DNA of 64,000 bases from NCBI GenBank assembly GCA_963797605.1, contig CAWCPX010000017.1, positions 1-64,000 on the forward strand, read 5' to 3'. Each line of letters begins with the position of its first letter. The stretch's first letter is position 1. The position numbers were made by a program, and so were the translations under genes. Shown piece after piece: positions 20,465 through 30,542 of the stretch. The notes under the pieces are model-generated. The model was not told the DNA's origin and did no database searches. It saw nothing but the letters and a program-made list of their open reading frames with translations. Source of the stretch: DASQPR01 sp963797605. Its GTDB lineage: Bacteria > Actinomycetota > Actinomycetes > Mycobacteriales > Micromonosporaceae.

Positions 20465-22672
20465 CTACAGCGCCGGGATCGGCTCCTCCTCGCGGAGGCG
20501 GCGGGCCACCGTGCGGTCGTCGGCGTGGTCGAGCACCCGCAACGCGGCCAGCGTCACCAGTGGTAGCGCGACCGACGCAGCCGCGCCCGCCGTCTCGAAG
20601 CCGGCGCCGTCGATGAGGCCGGCGATGATCGAGGCCACGCCCATGCCGGTCATCGCGCCCCGGACGGCCGGATACAACCCGAAGAGCCGCATCAGGCCGC
20701 CCCAGGACCGGGCGAGGACGAGCACCGTGAAGAGGATCGAGAAGAGCACGAGCAGGCTCAGCGGGTTGGTCAGCGTCGTCACCACGTCGTTGACGGTGGC
20801 TCGGTGCATCGCGCTGCCGGCCGTACCCGCGTGCAATTGGGTCAGGAACTGGCCGACCGATCCGCGCTGGGCGACCGGCTGACGCAGGTCGAGCACGGCG
20901 AACCCGATCAGCACCACGAGACCGGCGAGCGTCGCCCACGCCAGTCTCGTGAAGGTGAGCCACCCGCCGGTCGCGATCGCGGCGGCGACGCATACGCCGG
21001 CGGTCAGCGCGAGCGCGCCACCGGCGTCGGCGCCGAGGTGCGGCGAGCCGACGACGACCACGCCGAGACCCCCGATGGCCGCGACGATCGCGGGCCGCCA
21101 ACGCCGGGCGGGAACGTATTGGGCGATGCAGGCGGCGAACATCAGGATGCCCGCGATGAAGGCGCCGAGCCCGACCGCGCCGATGCCGGCGTAGCGGGTG
21201 CTCGCCGCGGCCGAGTAGCCGGCGATCCCGTTGAGCTGCAGCCGGGAGCCGGAGAGCACGTCGATGCCGATGGTGGCCACGATGACGGCGGACGCGGCCG
21301 TGAGCGGTGCGAGCGCGCCCCCGGACGTGTGCGGCGCGTGCTCGCCGGCCGGTCGGCGGCGGTAGCGGCTCAGCAGCGGTCGCCACGGTTCGGTCATGAT
21401 GACCGCGACCGCGACGGCCGCGACGAACGCGCCGATCAGGGCAAAGAGGGCAGGCGACCACCCGACGCGCCACCAGGGCACGATGTCGGTCAGCAGAGCG
21501 GCCGGAATCGTGACGGCGGCGGCCACGCACAGCGCCTCGACGGCGCGCACGATGCGCGGCGAGACCGGCTCGGGGCCGTGCGGTTCGGCGGAGCGTCGGG
21601 CCCGGCGCAGCAGCGGGATCGCCCCGAGGAGCAGCAGGAGTTCCGCGACCACGAGCACCCCGAAAAACCATCCGGTGACGCGGTGCTGGACCGACGCCTC
21701 CAGATCGGCGTCCGCGAGCCGGGCGATGGCATTGGCCGGATCCGCCGGTCTGGCACCCACGCGTTGCGCCTGCGAACCGGCGAACAGCTTCGTGGGCATC
21801 GGACGGCCGAGTGCAGCGAGTGCGGTCGGGGCGAGGTCGACGAGTTGGAGGTAGCCGGCCCGACCGGTGCCGGAGGAGGTCAGCCAGCCACCGTTATAGC
21901 CGGGCCCGTCGGCGATCGCCACGTGCAGTCGCGACGGTGCGTGCGTGTCAGCGAGGCCCGCGACGAGGACGAGCGACCGATCCGGACGCGCCGCGAGCAC
22001 CCGGCTGAGCGTGGCGTCGACGGCGTGCGCCTGGGCGGCCCGGTCCGCCGGGTTCGTGGCGTCGACGGTCCCGAGGTCCACGATCGAGAGCGTGCACTGG
22101 CTCAGCAGCTTCGTCGGATCCGCGGGCAGCGACTGCGTGTAGCGGTCGACGCGGGCGTACGGTCTCGCGGCGGCGACGGCGGCGTCGGGGCCGACGGCGA
22201 CCGTGCAGCGAACCGATTCGGCCAGGGCACCGGGCTGCGCGCCGTACGTCAGGGTTTTGTTGTAGTTGACGATACCGGTCTGATCGTTGACGGTCGCGCC
22301 GAAGCCGTCCGGGCTGGACACGGGTGCCTTTTCGGCGCAGCGGGTGTCGACGTCATCGGGGCTGTTGACGTCGGTGCGGCGGGCGAAGTTGCCGGCACCG
22401 AGGGTGAGCCAGCCGTCGAGCGGGCACGTCGGATCGTGTGCCGAACGCACCGACAGCGCCGCGATCGAGTCCTTGCCGGCGAGCGCCCACAGCGTCGGCG
22501 TGTTCGTCGGGCTGACGTCGTCCCAGCGCAGACCGGCGGCTCCGGCGATGATGACGTAGTCGGCGCGGTGTGCCGACGACACGGTGCTCGGGCGCCACGT
22601 CAGGCCCGCGATCGCAGCGATCGCGACCACGACGGCGACGACGGCGGGCGCGAAGCGGCGAAACGGGACCAT
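20465..22672 (-). CDS. Large membrane protein with alkaline-phosphatase-like extracytoplasmic domain
   Basis: About 735 residues. After an N-terminal membrane anchor (FAPAVVAVVVAIAAIAGLTW) comes a domain of about 300 residues beginning DYVIIAGAAGLRWDDVSPTN, with PDRSLVLVAGLAD and LVDLAPTALAALG. It resembles the alkaline-phosphatase/phosphodiesterase fold. Some eight to ten membrane segments follow. The ATG at 22672 overlaps the stop of the upstream glycosyltransferase gene by one base; a longer open frame upstream is that gene's shadow. Proteins like this are found beside murJ in many actinobacteria but have no assigned reaction. A role in modifying envelope glycolipids is inferred from position only. 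Confidence 0.8.
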   Translation of the reverse strand: MVPFRRFAPAVVAVVVAIAAIAGLTWRPSTVSSAHRADYVIIAGAAGLRWDDVSPTNTPTLWALAGKDSIAALSVRSAHDPTCPLDGWLTLGAGNFARRTDVNSPDDVDTRCAEKAPVSSPDGFGATVNDQTGIVNYNKTLTYGAQPGALAESVRCTVAVGPDAAVAAARPYARVDRYTQSLPADPTKLLSQCTLSIVDLGTVDATNPADRAAQAHAVDATLSRVLAARPDRSLVLVAGLADTHAPSRLHVAIADGPGYNGGWLTSSGTGRAGYLQLVDLAPTALAALGRPMPTKLFAGSQAQRVGARPADPANAIARLADADLEASVQHRVTGWFFGVLVVAELLLLLGAIPLLRRARRSAEPHGPEPVSPRIVRAVEALCVAAAVTIPAALLTDIVPWWRVGWSPALFALIGAFVAAVAVAVIMTEPWRPLLSRYRRRPAGEHAPHTSGGALAPLTAASAVIVATIGIDVLSGSRLQLNGIAGYSAAASTRYAGIGAVGLGAFIAGILMFAACIAQYVPARRWRPAIVAAIGGLGVVVVGSPHLGADAGGALALTAGVCVAAAIATGGWLTFTRLAWATLAGLVVLIGFAVLDLRQPVAQRGSVGQFLTQLHAGTAGSAMHRATVNDVVTTLTNPLSLLVLFSILFTVLVLARSWGGLMRLFGLYPAVRGAMTGMGVASIIAGLIDGAGFETAGAAASVALPLVTLAALRVLDHADDRTVARRLREEEPIPAL

Positions 22673-23820
22673 CAGGCCGGCTCGTCGGTTTCTGCCGCCG
22701 TCTCCATCGCCGGAGCGCTCGCGGGTGCCGCCTCGATCAGTTCCCGGTAGACGCCGGTGACCTGGGTGATCGTGTCCACATCGGACGGCCACGCGGCGGC
22801 CTGGGCGTAACCGGCTTTCGTGAGCGCGGCCCGGCGCTCCGGATCGTCGAGAAGTTCGAGGACGGCGTCGTGCAGCGCGGCGACGTCACCGGCCTGGATC
22901 ATGACGGCACCGTCCCCGAGGAGTTCCGGCAGACCGCCAACGGCCGTGCTGATCAGCGGCAGCCCGGCTCGCAGCGCCTCCTGGGCGAACAGTTGCCGCG
23001 CCTCCCAGACACTCGAGACGACACCGATCGTGGCGGCGCTGAGCAGGTCGGCCACGTCCGTCCGGTGGCCGAGCAGGATCACCGGCGCGCCACTCTCGGA
23101 GATCTGCGTCGTCAGCGTGAGAAAAGCGGGGCCGCTGCCAGCGATCGCGACGATCGGCGTCGGCCGGCGATCCCGCCACTTCGCCGCCGCCGCGATCAGC
23201 GTCTCGTAACCCTTTTGCGGGTGCAGCCGACCAACCGACAGCACGAGCGGCGCGTCGGCCGGGATCGCGAGTTCCGCCCGGACGTCGGCGGGAGTGCGGG
23301 CCGGGCCGTCCAGCGTCGGCGCGGCCACGGCACCGAGCCGTACGTCGGTCGCGCCGAGCGCCCGGGCCCGCTCGACGAGGTCGGCGGAGGCACCGAGGGT
23401 CACGTCGGCGATCCGGGCCACCCGGCGTTCGAGCAGGTGGTAGGCCCGCGCCCGGAGACCACCGGCGAGGACGGCGTTGTGCCAGGTCACGACGAGCGGC
23501 ACGCCCTCCGGCCGGGCCCATCCGGCGACCAGGCCCGCGCGCAGGCCGTGAGCGTGCACGACGTCGGCGCCGTCGCTCGACAGCGCCCGGCGGAGCTTGC
23601 GCACGGTCCGGATGTCGCCGGGCTGCGGGCTCGCCGGGATCTCGATCGGGACGAACCGGGCACCGAGCGCTTCGAAGCCGAATTGGCGGTTCGTGGCCTC
23701 GGGGGCGTAGACCGTGACGATCTCACCGTGCGCGACCAGACCTTCGACCAGCGACGCGACGTGGCGGCCGATGCCACCCGTGCTGGACGCGAGCACGACG
23801 GCGACGCGGATCTCGCTCAC
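22672..23820 (-). CDS. GT4-family glycosyltransferase
   Basis: A 382-residue GT-B enzyme. The N-terminal domain has STGGIGRHVASLVEGL and DVVHAHGLRAGLVA. The C-terminal nucleotide-sugar domain has VLSVGRLHPQKGYETLI and the EX7E motif in EARQLFAQEALRAGLPLI. It is cytoplasmic by composition. The gene overlaps the end of murJ by four bases and the next gene by one, so its product is probably made in step with them. The acceptor is unknown; the setting suggests a lipid-linked envelope glycan. Confidence 0.88.
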   Translation of the reverse strand: MSEIRVAVVLASSTGGIGRHVASLVEGLVAHGEIVTVYAPEATNRQFGFEALGARFVPIEIPASPQPGDIRTVRKLRRALSSDGADVVHAHGLRAGLVAGWARPEGVPLVVTWHNAVLAGGLRARAYHLLERRVARIADVTLGASADLVERARALGATDVRLGAVAAPTLDGPARTPADVRAELAIPADAPLVLSVGRLHPQKGYETLIAAAAKWRDRRPTPIVAIAGSGPAFLTLTTQISESGAPVILLGHRTDVADLLSAATIGVVSSVWEARQLFAQEALRAGLPLISTAVGGLPELLGDGAVMIQAGDVAALHDAVLELLDDPERRAALTKAGYAQAAAWPSDVDTITQVTGVYRELIEAAPASAPAMETAAETDEPA

Positions 23821-25510
23821 GACACCTCCCGTTCGCGTGGGTCTTCATTGTCGCCGTCCGGACGCGGCCCGCGGGCCAGTCCGGCCATACGCACGAGCCG
23901 CGTCGCGAGAGGACGCACATCGTGTCGGTCGATGACGGCCGCGACGGCGGCGAACACGACGACGGCCACGGCTCCGGACAGCATGCCCTGACCGACGTCA
24001 CCGAGTGGACCCGGGGCACCCGGCAGCGGCGCGCGCACCGCGATCCCGGCCGCCGCGGCGGCACCGCCGGCCACGAGGGCGGCCAGAAGGGCCCGGCCGG
24101 TGCCGGTGAGCGCTCCGGCACCGACGCGCCGCACGATCATGAGGATCAGCACGGCCGCGAGCACCGTCATGCCGACCGAGTTCGCCGCGCCCAGCGCCGG
24201 AACCCGCTCGGAGCGTGGCCGCCACGCCGCGAACACGTACGACGCCGCGATCACGGTGCCCCAGCCGATCACGGTGGCGACGGCCGCGTACCGGTTCTGG
24301 CTCCGGGCGTAGAGCGCCCGGGAGTGCAGCGCGAACAGGCCGTAGCCGATCAGGCCGGGCGCGAACGCGATGACGGCGGCGGCGAGCGTGACCGGGTTCG
24401 GGTCGGCGCTGCGGGACGCGGCCGCGAACAGGCGCCCGATCGGTGTCGCGGCGGCGATCAGCGCGGCCGCGCCGAACGCCGACAGCAGCAGCACGCCCGG
24501 GTCGAGGCGGCGAGCATCCGCCGGTAACCCTGGCTCGTCGCCGGTCGCGTGCGGTCGTGGCCAGGGCTGGATAGACCGAGGTCGCCACCGGTACCGCGAG
24601 CACCGCCCAGGGCACCAGGTAGATCGTCTGGGCGAGGGTGAACGTGAACAGCGAGACTTTGTCGGCCTCGTTCGCCAACCGGACGGCGACCGCGAGCGTC
24701 AGCTGCTGCGCGGCGACGGTGATCACGCCGACGGCCGCCAGCGGGCCCACGGTGCGCCGCGCATCGTCGGGGAAGCGGAAACTCGGCCGGCACGACAGGC
24801 CGAGCCCGCGTACCGGGATCACCAGGCACAGCGACAGCACGACCACGCCGAGCGTGGTGCCGACCGCGAGGATCAGCTGGCCGCCCTGGCTGACGCCGGG
24901 GATGTCGGGTCCGGTTCCACGGCGCCGTAGAGGGCGTACGTCGCGATCACCACGACGCTGGACAGCAGCGGGGCGAGCACCGGCCAGGCGAAGCGGCGGT
25001 GCGCCTGGAGCAGCCCGGTCAGCACGATGCCGATGCCGTACAGCGGGATCTGCGGTGCGAAGACGCGCAGCATCCGGGTACCGACGGCTGTCGTGGCCGG
25101 CCAGGTTTCCGACCGGTCGGCGCGAGCAGCAGCGAGACGATCGGGATGCGCGAAGACCGCGACCAGCACCGCCAGCGGCACGAGGATCGCGAGCACCCAG
25201 CGTGAGCAGCGCGGAGGCGGTCCGGCCGACGCCCCGCCGGTCGTCGCGCGGCGATCGCGCCGGCGACCAGCGGCACCACCAGGCTCGCCAGCGCCCCACC
25301 GGCGACGATCTCGAAGATGATGTTGGGGATCGTGTTCGCGGTCAGGTACGCCTGGCACAGACCGGGCCTGGCCACCCTGCCGAGCACCAGGGTGCGGCCG
25401 AAGCCGACGAGCCGGCTCAGCGCACGGTGAGCACGGCGATCAGCGCGGCGGCGCTGGCGAGCCGGCGTCCGGCCCACGCGCGCGGGGGTGGCCGGCGCGT
25501 CGGTGGCCAC
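23817..25510 (-). CDS. murJ: MurJ/MviN-type lipid flippase, frame broken
   Basis: A polytopic MOP-superfamily flippase, in this family the exporter of lipid II. Recognisable pieces in order: SRLVGFGRTLVLG, YLTANTIPNIIFEIVAGGAL, TRMLRVFAPQIPLYGIGIVL, VGVITVAAQQLTLAVAVRLA, LAQTIYLVPWAVLAVPVATS and ALHSRALYARSQNRYAAVAT. The last 225 residues (23817-24494) are clean. Between 24.5 and 25.5 kb the frame changes at least five times while the homology continues, so I read this as sequence error. The likely start is the GTG at 25510, nine bases after the preceding gene's stop. Confidence 0.85.
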
Positions 25511-25518
25511 CGACGGCG

Positions 25519-26430
25519 TCAGCCGAGGAAGCGGGGGCGCTCGGACGCGCGGGTGGCGACATGATCGCTACGTCTACCGAGCGCGTCGAGTTCGCGCAGG
25601 CCGGGCGTCGACTCGATCACCTTGGTGAAGCTGACCTTCTCGCTGGCGGCGGTGAGCGCCGCGATGCCGGCGAGCAGCGCCGGCCGCGCCCCATCGGCAC
25701 CGGTACGGGTGCGGCGGCCAGGCCGAGCAGCGCGCCGCAGCGCGTTGGCTCCGGCGTCGCCGAGCATGATCTCCTCGTCGAGGTCGGCGGGGAGCAGCCC
25801 GGCCGCGGCGCCGGCCGGCCCGGCGACCAGGCCGCCGGCGCGGCCGCCGGCGAGCAGCGGGGCGACGATCAGCGTGCCGGCCTTGAGCGCCCGGCCGGGG
25901 CGCAGGTCGAGCAGGTTGACCAGGTTGGCGGTGCCGGCGATCACGCCGGCGCCGAGCACGACGTTGACGAGCCGGCCGGCGGCCGCTGCGCGCCGGCGAG
26001 CCGGCGGCCCGGCTCGTCGGCGTCGACCAGGGCGCGCGCCGAACGCGGCGGCGCCGACCCCGACGATCTTGACCATGCCGCTGGTGACCCGGCCGTCGCG
26101 CAGCGCCGCAGACAGGTGGCCGCGGAAGCCCTTGGCGGCCTTCTGCTCGGGCCGGGCGCCGACGATGTCGTCATAGAGGCCGACGGCGCCGGCGCCCCGC
26201 CGGCGAGCAGCGCCGCCGCGGCGAGCGGGCCGGCTGCCGGCGCCGAGCGCGGCCGTCGCGGTCGCGGCGGCGGCCAGCGCCGGGCCCGCCGGCGAGGCTG
26301 ACGGTGCGGCCGTGGAAGTTGGTGCGGTCGAGCTGCTGGTGGCGGGGCGAGGTCGCGGACCGGCGGCAGGGCGCCCGGGCGGCGAGCGCGCCGAGCGCCG
26401 ACGAGCAGCCGGCGCCGGCGAGCGGCACCG
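25519..26430 (-). CDS. MraY/WecA-like polyprenyl-phosphate glycosyl-1-phosphate transferase, frame broken
   Basis: Family hallmarks in broken frame: NFHGRTVSLAGGP, VGLYDDIVGARPEQKAAKGF (the Asp-rich VGLYDD motif), VTSGMVKIVGVGAAAFGA, TANLVNLLDLRPGRALKAG and EIMLGDAGANALG. Enzymes of this type load a sugar-1-phosphate on undecaprenyl or decaprenyl phosphate. It is shorter (about 300 residues) and more Ala-rich than MraY or WecA. Several frame changes near 25.7, 26.0 and 26.2-26.4 kb prevent fixing the start; about 26430 follows the end of steB. Its position between steB and murJ is conserved in actinobacteria. Confidence 0.7.
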   Translation of the reverse strand, partial: RCRSPAPAARRRSARSPPGRPAAGPRPRPATSSSTAPTSTAAPSASPAGPALAAAATATAALGAGSRPARRGGAARRRGAGAVGLYDDIVGARPEQKAAKGFRGHLSAALRDGRVTSGMVKIVGVGAAAFGARPGRRRRAGPPARRRAAAAGRLVNVVLGAGVIAGTANLVNLLDLRPGRALKAGTLIVAPLLAGGRAGGLVAGPAGAAAGLLPADLDEEIMLGDAGANALRRAARPGRRTRTGADGARPALLAGIAALTAASEKVSFTKVIESTPGLRELDALGRRSDHVATRASERPRFLG

Positions 26431-26435
26431 GCTCC

Positions 26436-27375
26436 TCACTGGCGGCAGCTTCGGCAGCAGCGACGTTGGCGCTGGACGCGAGGCCGTAGTGGCCGGCCTT
26501 GCGGGTAGACCATCTGTTCGTTGAGGGCCAGCATGGCGGCGATGCGGCCCTGCGGGGTGTCGACGTTGTCGACGGTCGAGACGGTCTTGGACAGCGCCGC
26601 GTCGCCGGTGACGGCGCTGATCACGTTGCCCTGCCGGCCGTTGCCGGGGGCGCCGACCACGATCGGGCCGGGCTTGTCGAACTGGTCGATCATCGTGACC
26701 ATGTTCGGGTTCTCCTGCGGCCGCGTCCTGGTCGCTGTAGGGCGGGGCGGCGACCACCACGACCGCCTCGGCCGGGGACCGTGATCCGGTGGGGCCGCCG
26801 GTGACGAAGATGTACCGGCCGCTGGTACGCGCTCAGCACCGTCGCGCGGTGGTGCCGATGACGCTCGGCGAGTGGTCCATCAGCACCGCGGCGAGCAGCG
26901 CGCTGGAGGTCTCGACGCCGTCGCTGTTCGCCGGCAGGCCGGTGATCGAGGTGGAGCTGACCGAGCGTCTCGGCGAGGTCGAGCAGCGGCTGCTGTTGGC
27001 CGGCTTGACGAACCTGTCCTCGATCTCGACCTGGCCGGTCACCTTCGCGCCCGGCCAGCGCGAGGTCGGCGAGCACGTCGTCGACGTACTTGGCGGACTG
27101 CTGCATGGACAGCACGAGCACCCGCCGGCCGGTGAGCTTGCCGGCCAGCAGCATCGGGGCGACCTCGGTGGCGAACTGCTCCTTCTGCCCGACCTCGTAC
27201 TCGAGGCTGTCGACCTGGTCGCGGTACTGGCTGTTCTGCGGGAGATCTGCGTGACCTGGTGCTGCAGCTCGTCGGCGACCGGCCCGTTGAGCGCCGCGGT
27301 GCCGACGATGAGGCCGATGGCCAGCGCCAGGAAGACCGCCGTCAGCGAGACGACGTGGTACCGGAAATTGATCAC
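26436..27375 (-). CDS. steB: SteB/MctB-like envelope protein (copper-transporter family name), frame broken
   Basis: Starts at the GTG at 27375 with INFRYHVVSLTAVFLALAIG, a single N-terminal membrane segment followed by an extracytoplasmic coiled-coil region. Later pieces include LTGRRVLVLSMQQSAKYVDD and GPIVVGAPGNGRQGNVISAV. This matches the family that contains mycobacterial MctB (Rv1698) and corynebacterial SteB. In corynebacteria SteA and SteB act together in cell separation and wall strength. Its GTG overlaps the steA stop as GTGA. Frame breaks lie near 27240, 27110, 27050, 26710 and 26510. Confidence 0.8.
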
Positions 27376-28561
27376 GAGAACAGCCTTTGGATCGAGAAGA
27401 TCAGGTTGTCCCACCACTCGGCGAGCACGCCGACGTACGCCCGGCCGACCGTGGAGACCGCGACCGCCGCCGCCATCGCGCGCGATCGCCGTCAGCACCA
27501 GCAGCAGCACGGCCGAGCCGGAGATGCGACTGCCGGTACAGCCGGCTGACGCCCTTCGCGTCGACCAGCTTGCCGCCGAGCTTGAGCCGGGTCAGGAACG
27601 TGGAGGCCATGCCGCCGCGGCCCTTGTCGAGGAACTCGACCAGCGTGTCGTGCGTGCCGACCGCCACGATCATGCGTGGCGCCCTTCTCGTCGGCGAGCA
27701 GCATCGCGATGTCCTCGCTGGTCGCCGCGGCCGGGAAGGTCAGCGCGGCCACGCCGAGCTGCTGCACCCGGGCCAGGCCCGGGGCGCGCCCGTCGGGGTA
27801 CGCGTGCACGATGATCTCGGCGCCGCAGCGCAGCACGTCGTCGGTGACCGAGTCCATGTCGCCGATGATCATGTCGGGCGTGTACCCGGCCTCGACCAGC
27901 GCGTCGGCGCCGCCGTCGACACCGATCAGCACCGGCTTGAACTCGCGGATGTACGGCCGCAGCACGTCGAGGTCGGCCTTGTAGTCGTAGCCGCGCACCA
28001 CGATCAGGCAGTGCCGCCCGGCGATCTTCGTGTCGACCTCGGGCACGCCGATGCCGTCGAGCAGGAGGTCCTTCTCCTGCTTGAGGTACTCCATGGTGTT
28101 CGCGGCGAACGCCTCGAGCTGCACCGACAGGCCCTCGCGCGCGTCGGCCATCGCCCGGTCGACCGTGTCGGCGTCCTGCCGCTGCCCGCTGGCGATCTTG
28201 CTCCTCGCCGACGAAGACGCGCGTCGCCGTCGATCCGGACCGAAGTCGCCCTCGCGCAGCTGGCGGAAGACGTCCTCGCCGAGGTCGTCGAGCAGCGCGA
28301 TGCCGGCCTTGATCAGCGCCTCCGGCCCGAGGTTCGGGTAGCGGCCGGAGATCGACGGCTTCGCGTTGAGCACGGCGGCCACCCCGGCCGGCGACCAGCG
28401 AGTCGGCGGCGACCCGGTCGAGGTCGACGTGGTCGATGACCGCGATGTCGCCCGGGCGCAGCCGACCGACCAGGCGCTTGGTGCGCCGGTCGAGCCGTAC
28501 GGTGCCGCTGACGACTGCCCGGCTCGGCGGCCCGGGTGCGGCGCAAGGTTGGTAGACGCAT
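27372..28561 (-). CDS. steA: SteA, cytokinetic-ring-associated protein, frame broken
   Basis: MRLPTLRR at 28561 opens the gene. The middle is long and clear: VAAVLNAKPSISGRYPNLGP, ALIKAGIALLDDLGEDVFRQ, RHCLIVVRGYDYKADLDVLR, FKPVLIGVDGGADALVEAGY and DMIIGDMDSVTDDVLRCGAE, a thiamin-pyrophosphokinase-like catalytic fold. It ends with a membrane segment and FSIQRLFS just before the stop at 27372. Known homologues localise to the division site and work with SteB. Frame changes near 28530, 28390, 28205, 27675 and 27520 are read as errors because the homology continues. Confidence 0.85.
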
Positions 28562-28662
28562 CGTCAACCATCCTGGCACGCCCGGACACGGGCGCCCGAC
28601 ACGACATGCTTTGGCTGCCCGCTGGAATCAATACCTGCTCGAGTCAATTGTCGCCGATGCCG

Positions 28663-30453
28663 TCACCGACGGGTCAGTGCGCGCCCGTCCCGCTTTTCTC
28701 CCGTCTGCGCCACCGCCAGCAGCTCCTCGGCGTGCGCGATGCCCAGATCCGAGTCGGGCAGGCCGGCGAGCATCCGGGCCAGTTCCCGGGACCGCTCGGT
28801 GTCGGCGACCGCGCGCACCCCGCTGGTGGTGACCGCGCCGCTGGTGTCCTTCGCGACCACCAGGTGCTGGTCGGCGAACGCGGCCACCTGCGGCAGGTGC
28901 GTCACGACGAGCACCTGGTGGCGCGCGGGCGAGCCGGGCCAGCCGCCTGCCGATCTCGACCGCGGCCTGACCGCCGACACCCGCGTCGACCTCGTCGAAG
29001 ACCAGCGTGGGCGGGCCGCCGGACCCGGCGAACACCACCTCGATGGCGAGCATCACCCGGGACAGCTCGCCGCCGGACGCGCCCTTCTGCAGCGGCAGCG
29101 CCGGGCGCGCCCGGGTGCGGCGACCAGGCGCAGCTCGACCTCGTCGGCACCGTCCGGCCCGACGCCGCACTCGACGCCGCGCGACCGTGAGCGTCGGCTC
29201 GCCCCGGCCGGGACCTGCGGCGCGACCACGACCTCGATGCGCGCGTGCGGCATCGCCAGCCCGGCCAGCTCCACGGTCACGTCGTGCGGCGAACCGCACC
29301 GCCGCCGCCGACCGCGCCTTGGACAGATCGGCCGCGAGCACGGCGACCTCGCCGGCCAGCCGGATGCCGCTCCCGGTCGAGCTCCTCGAGCAGGTCGTCG
29401 GAGGTGTCCAGCTCGGCCAGGCGGGTCCGGGCGTGGTCGGCCCAGGCGATCACGCCGTCGACGTCTTCGGCGTACTTGCGGGTGAGCGCGCGCAGCGCGG
29501 CCCGGCGCTCGTAGATCGCCTGCAGCCGGTCGGGGTCGGCGTCGAGACTGGCCAGGTAGCCGCCGAGCTCGGCGGTGATGTCGGCGACGAGCGTGGACGC
29601 CTCGGCGATCCGGGCGGCCAGGTCGCCCAGCACCCGGTCGACGCCCGACTGCGACTCCAGCGTGCGGCGGGCCGCGGTCAGCAGCGCGTCGGCGTCGGGA
29701 GTGTCGTCGCCCGCGTCGGCGCCGCCCGCCGAGCGCGAGGTGCGCCGCCTGGGCCGCCGACCGCAGGCCCTCGGCGTGCTCGAGCCGCTGCGCCTCCTCG
29801 CGCAGCAACTCGTCCTCGCCGGGCTGCGGGTCGACCCGGGTGATCTCGTCGAGGCCCGAGCCGCAGCAGGTCGGACTCCTGGTTGCGCTCGCGGGCATGG
29901 CGGCGCCGGTCGTCGAGGTCGTCGGCGACCGCGCGCCAGCTGGTGAACAGCTCCCGCATCGCCGCCAGCAGCTTCTCGTGGTCGGCGCCCGGCGAAGCGG
30001 TCGAGCGAGGCGCGCTGCTCGGCCGGGCGCAGCAGCCGCAACTGGTCGGACTGGCCGTGCACGGCCAGCACGTGCTCGCCGATCTCGGCCAGCATCGACA
30101 CCGGCACCGCCCGGCCGCCGACATGCGCCCGGGAGCGGCCCTCGACCGTCACCGTGCGCGACAGCAGCAGCTGCCGTCGCTGTCGACCTCGGCGCCGGCG
30201 TCGACGATGCGCGCCATCACCGTCGGCCGCGATGTCGGCGGGCGAGCCGCACGCCGCCCCTCGACGATGGCCCGGCCCGGATCGGCGCGCACCCGAGCCG
30301 CGTCGGCGCGGCCGCCGAACAGCAGGCCGAGGCCCGTCACGACCATCGTCTTGCCGGCGCCGGTCTCACCGGTGATGACGTTCATCCCCGGGTCAGCGGC
30401 AGCGTGGTGTCTTCGATGACGCCGAGCCCGGTGATGCGCAACTCCTCCAGCAC
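28663..30453 (-). CDS. recN: DNA repair ATPase RecN, frame broken
   Basis: An SMC-like protein that acts at double-strand breaks. It starts at the GTG at 30453 (LEELRITGLGVIEDTTLPLT) and has Walker A GETGAGKT soon after. Coiled-coil text fills the middle. The C-terminal half carries KGASGGELSRVMLAIEVVFA (ABC signature), LVFDEVDAGVGGQAAVEIGR (Walker B) and HQVLVVTHLPQVAAFADQHL (H-loop). Total span is near 597 codons, normal for the family. Many frame changes occur (for example about 30385, 30225, 29990, 29860, 29730, 29360, 29290, 29180, 29115 and 28930), all bridged by continuing homology. Confidence 0.87.
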
Positions 30454-30542
30454 AGCTCAAGACAGTAGACGCCCGGTACGACAGACGGAAAGCTCCACGA
30501 CGCGCCGACCGCACCCGAAACAGCCCGTGGCCTGCGGAAATC

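Noticed and set aside
20804..22750. Long plus-strand open frame opposite the phosphatase-like membrane protein
   Set aside because: Charged, low-complexity translation with no membrane or domain pattern; the minus strand gives a coherent membrane protein.
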